Of a DNA stretch of 8,473 bases, positions 6,513 to 8,473 are shown piece after piece; within the stretch, counting starts at the first letter, position 1, and each line of letters begins with the position of its first letter. The notes under the pieces are model-generated. The model saw only the letters and a list, made by a program, of their open reading frames with translations, had not been told where the DNA came from and made no database searches. The stretch is from positions 1-8,473 of the forward strand of contig DAOWAC010000039.1 of assembly GCA_030634785.1 (NCBI GenBank), in the 5' to 3' direction. Source of the stretch: Chloroflexota bacterium. GTDB lineage: Archaea; Iainarchaeota; Iainarchaeia; Iainarchaeales; GCA-2688035. A program made the position numbers and the translations under genes.

Positions 6513-7458
6513 TCTTAATCCTGTAGAGGATTTCTTCTTGAACTCTTTTCTGTCTGTCAACAAGGTCTGCAATCAGGGCAAGGATAATTAAGAGAAATCC
6601 TAGAACGATTAGAATAACGTCTGCGTAAACCATCCACATAAATGGATCGATTTTGCGAATGAGCATTAGTCTTGTCCAGAGAATAAATGCATTTATTGCT
6701 CCTACTAGGAAAAAGATTGTTCCAATGCTTCCAAAAAACTGCAGTGGTTTGTAGTCTCTTAAACTTCTTACAACAATAATCAATGCTCTTATTCCGTAAG
6801 TATACCAGTGTGATACAATTCTGCTTTGTCCGCTTCGTTCTCCCTGTACTTTGCAGGCAACTTCTTCAATTCTCATTCCTTTCTGTGAAAGGTCCATTAT
6901 AATTTCCTGAGTGTAAGTGAATTTTGCAAACAAATTTGTTCTCAAAGCTGCTTCTTTGCTGTATGCTCTAAAGCCACATTGTGTATCAGTAAAGTGGTTT
7001 CCTGTAAACATGTTTATAATTTTGGTAAACATTTTGTTTCCGAATTTTTTAATTTCTGGCATTTTGGGCTCAAGGCCTTTGTCCTTAAAACGACTGCATG
7101 TAACAACATCTGCTTTGCCTTGCAAAATTGGTGCAATGATTTTTGGAATGTCGTTTGGATTGAATTGTCCGTCTGCATCAATGTTTACAATAATTCCTGC
7201 ACTCATTTTTAGGGCTGTGTCAAGTCCTGTTTGAAATGCTATTCCAAGTCCTTTGTTTCCTTTGTGTGAAACAATTTTGTCTGCTTTTGCAAGCTTTGCC
7301 TTTTGAACTGTTCTGTCAGTGCTTCCGTCGTCTACTACAAGAACAAGTACTTTTGAAATTCCTTCAATTTTTCTAGGAATTGTCTTTATTACTGAGGCAA
7401 TTGTTTTTTCCTCATTGAGGGCTGGAATCATCACTACAAGTTTTTGCATTTTCTTCAT
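6487..7458 (-). CDS. GT2 polyprenyl-phosphate glycosyltransferase (DPM1/GtrB-like, two C-terminal membrane spans)
   Basis: 323 residues from ATG at 7458. The family moves a hexose from a nucleotide sugar to dolichyl or polyprenyl phosphate on the cytoplasmic side. The GT-A domain covers about 1-235: MIPALNEEKTI (10-20), VVDDGSTDRT (41-50), GNKGLG (67-72), metal-binding D94-x-D96 in NIDADGQF, then DTQCGFRAYS (158-167), the usual dolichyl-phosphate-mannose synthase signature. Two hydrophobic segments (about 241-261 and 280-300) are followed by a charged cytoplasmic tail (301-323). The frame could begin 9 bases earlier at TTG 7467, or at ATG 7449. The ATG at 7458 is preferred because a TTTTAAAA box is centred 28-29 bases upstream and there is no SD, which fits a leaderless mRNA. 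It is divergent from the GT-C gene, which probably uses its product. Mannose and glucose donors are both possible. Confidence 0.93.
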   Translation of the reverse strand: MKKMQKLVVMIPALNEEKTIASVIKTIPRKIEGISKVLVLVVDDGSTDRTVQKAKLAKADKIVSHKGNKGLGIAFQTGLDTALKMSAGIIVNIDADGQFNPNDIPKIIAPILQGKADVVTCSRFKDKGLEPKMPEIKKFGNKMFTKIINMFTGNHFTDTQCGFRAYSKEAALRTNLFAKFTYTQEIIMDLSQKGMRIEEVACKVQGERSGQSRIVSHWYTYGIRALIIVVRSLRDYKPLQFFGSIGTIFFLVGAINAFILWTRLMLIRKIDPFMWMVYADVILIVLGFLLIILALIADLVDRQKRVQEEILYRIKKKEIEKIQ

Positions 7459-7482
7459 TATAACCAATTTTGCCTTTAACTC

Positions 7483-7490
7483 TTTTAAAA
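7483..7490 (-). promoter_or_regulatory. TATA-like box for the GT2 gene
   Basis: TTTTAAAA (its own reverse complement) is centred between 7486 and 7487, 28-29 bases before the ATG at 7458. No SD precedes that ATG, which fits leaderless transcription and supports this start over the upstream TTG. Confidence 0.5.
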
Positions 7491-7531
7491 CCGTTATTTT
7501 TTGATTAACGTACCATAGTTTTGTGCTTTTC

Positions 7532-7539
7532 TTTAAATA
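7532..7539 (+). promoter_or_regulatory. TATA box for the GT-C gene
   Basis: TTTAAATA closely matches the archaeal TATA consensus and is centred 27-28 bases before the ATG at 7563. The bases before ATG contain no good SD, so the transcript is probably leaderless. Confidence 0.6.
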
Positions 7540-7562
7540 CTCTTTTGGATTAACTCTATTAA

Positions 7563-8473
7563 ATGCAGTTCAACTTTTTAAAGACTTTTTTAGGGCAAAG
7601 CCTTGAAGTGAAAATCTTTTCAGTACTAGTAATTTTGACAATTATTGCCAGAATTTTTGTACTTTTTACATTGCCTGATACTGCCTTAACTGACACAATG
7701 TATCATCTGACTATTACAAAATATATTGTACAGCAGTATACAATTCCTTTTAATGGAATTCCTGATTTGGGGGTTGTTTCAATGCCTGTTCCTTTATTTC
7801 ATATTTTAACTGCTGGATTTTTTATTCTGTTCCAGCTTCCGGTAAATTTTGCTATTGCAAAAGTATTTCCGTTTATTTTTTCTGTTTTGCAGCTGGTTTT
7901 GGCTTACTTTTTGCTGAAAAGAATTTTTCCAAAAAACTGGGTTTTTGGTTTTGCATTTGTTGCAGTGCAGCCTTTGCTGATTATTTACGGAGCAATTAAT
8001 TATCTTGAAATTCTTGCTTCGGTAACTGTTTTGCTTTGCTTTTTTGTTTACTGGCGCTATGTTGAAACAGGCAGAAAAACATTCCTTATTGCAATGCCGT
8101 TTGTCTTAATGCTTCTTGCAATTTCCAAAGAAAGTGCAACTGTTCTTGTTCCTGTTTTCTTTTTATTTTTCTTGTATGAAATTTGGAGAAAGGGAAAATC
8201 AGGAGTTAAAAAGACAATTTTTTCATGGAATTCAGGAATTAAAAATACAAATTTTTCTTGGATTGTATATTTTGTTATCCTTTCACTATTACTTTGTTCT
8301 GCTTGGTTTGCATTAAGTTTTATGGAAACAGGCCAGGCAAGTTCAACCGGGGCGAGGATGGGCAGCTGGATTGCGGATTCTCCTAATTCAAGAGCTCCTA
8401 CTATTGAAGGAGTTTTTCTTTATCCTTTGAATTTTAACAATGGTTTTTGGTTCTTTTTGCAGTATGGATTTGA
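7563..8473 (+). CDS. GT-C superfamily (GT39/ArnT-like) membrane glycosyltransferase, C-terminus outside window
   Basis: 303 codons are open from ATG to the right edge, so the gene is truncated there. The product is very hydrophobic, with spans at about 17-36, 74-94, 97-117, 126-143, 147-165, 171-188, 192-208 and 233-252. After the first span an outward loop carries PDTALTDTMYHL (38-49), where GT-C enzymes place the catalytic or metal-binding acid (D44 is the candidate, D39 the alternative). The segment MPVPLFHIL (74-82) resembles the P-P-x-y-H element of ArnT/PMT-type proteins, and SKESA (188-192) is common after a mid-protein span in this group. Such enzymes take a sugar from a polyprenyl phosphate donor and transfer it to protein, lipid or glycan outside the membrane. 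The divergent neighbour encodes a likely donor synthase, which supports the assignment. The exact GT family and acceptor cannot be told without the C-terminus. Confidence 0.85.
   Translation, partial: MQFNFLKTFLGQSLEVKIFSVLVILTIIARIFVLFTLPDTALTDTMYHLTITKYIVQQYTIPFNGIPDLGVVSMPVPLFHILTAGFFILFQLPVNFAIAKVFPFIFSVLQLVLAYFLLKRIFPKNWVFGFAFVAVQPLLIIYGAINYLEILASVTVLLCFFVYWRYVETGRKTFLIAMPFVLMLLAISKESATVLVPVFFLFFLYEIWRKGKSGVKKTIFSWNSGIKNTNFSWIVYFVILSLLLCSAWFALSFMETGQASSTGARMGSWIADSPNSRAPTIEGVFLYPLNFNNGFWFFLQYGF

Larger units (their letters stand above)
7459..7562. promoter_or_regulatory. divergent promoter region between GT2 and GT-C genes
   Basis: A 104-base AT-rich spacer carrying one TATA-like box per direction. 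Between them are a weak 5-base inverted repeat (CGTTA/TAACG, 7492-7496 and 7506-7510) and two GATTAAC copies (7503-7509, 7548-7554). TAACCAATTT (7461-7470) also occurs in the other divergent spacer at 5116-5125. Confidence 0.6.

Noticed and set aside
6917..7234. Plus-strand open frame of about 105 codons opposite the GT2 gene
   Set aside because: It lies antisense to the conserved GT2 catalytic domain and has no start signal or motif of its own.
7459..7467. TTG at 7467 as start of the GT2 gene
   Set aside because: It would add only three residues, is a weak start codon, and would place the TATA-like box only about 20 bases upstream, unlike the 27-29 bases at the other leaderless genes.
7492..7510. 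CGTTA/TAACG inverted repeat between the GT2 and GT-C genes
   Set aside because: Five-base arms with a 9-base spacer are expected by chance in AT-rich DNA, so it was not listed as an operator of its own.
8116..8316. Plus-strand open frame of about 66 codons near the right edge
   Set aside because: It overlaps the long GT-C reading frame in a different phase; the GT-C frame is open from 7563 to the end and has family motifs and membrane spans.
1..8473. tRNA, rRNA, CRISPR array, transposase or attachment-site features
   Set aside because: No GC-rich RNA-gene stretch, regularly spaced repeat array, transposase motif or flanking target duplication was seen on either strand.

Overview
This AT-rich window (roughly one third G+C) is almost completely coding. 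It most likely comes from an archaeon. The evidence is TATA-like boxes centred 27-29 bases before start codons that lack a Shine-Dalgarno (SD) sequence, which is the layout of archaeal leaderless genes. A dolichol-phosphate-mannose-synthase-type GT2 enzyme beside a GT-C membrane glycosyltransferase fits this, as do SD sites (GGAGG, AGGAG, GGTGA) inside the gene cluster. A small-genome or uncultured lineage is possible, but nothing here fixes the taxon.

Layout. Four genes run leftward from 5048 to the left edge as a probable operon. In transcription order they are a B12-binding-type radical SAM protein (3633-5048), a GT4 glycosyltransferase (2438-3571), a second, more divergent radical SAM protein (997-2376), and a DegT/DnrJ/EryC1 sugar aminotransferase (1-962, C-terminus cut off, TTG start). 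A 133-base divergent spacer (5049-5181) with an inverted repeat and clustered ACCAA/TTGGT motifs separates them from a third radical SAM gene (5182-6477, rightward). That gene ends 9 bases from a convergent GT2 polyprenyl-phosphate glycosyltransferase (6487-7458, leftward). A short divergent promoter region follows, then a GT-C multi-membrane-span glycosyltransferase (7563 to the right edge, C-terminus cut off).

How the genes may work together. The GT2 enzyme should charge a polyprenyl phosphate with a sugar, and the GT-C enzyme should use such a donor on the outer face of the membrane. The GT4 and DegT genes point to assembly of a glycan that contains an amino sugar. Three radical SAM paralogs of the cobalamin-binding type interleaved with these genes suggest that the glycan, its lipid carrier or a membrane lipid receives radical modifications such as C-methylation, ring contraction or C-C bond formation. 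The chemistry and substrate cannot be read from the sequence. No RNA genes, CRISPR arrays, insertion sequences or other mobile elements were seen, and no gene-free stretch exceeds 135 bases.
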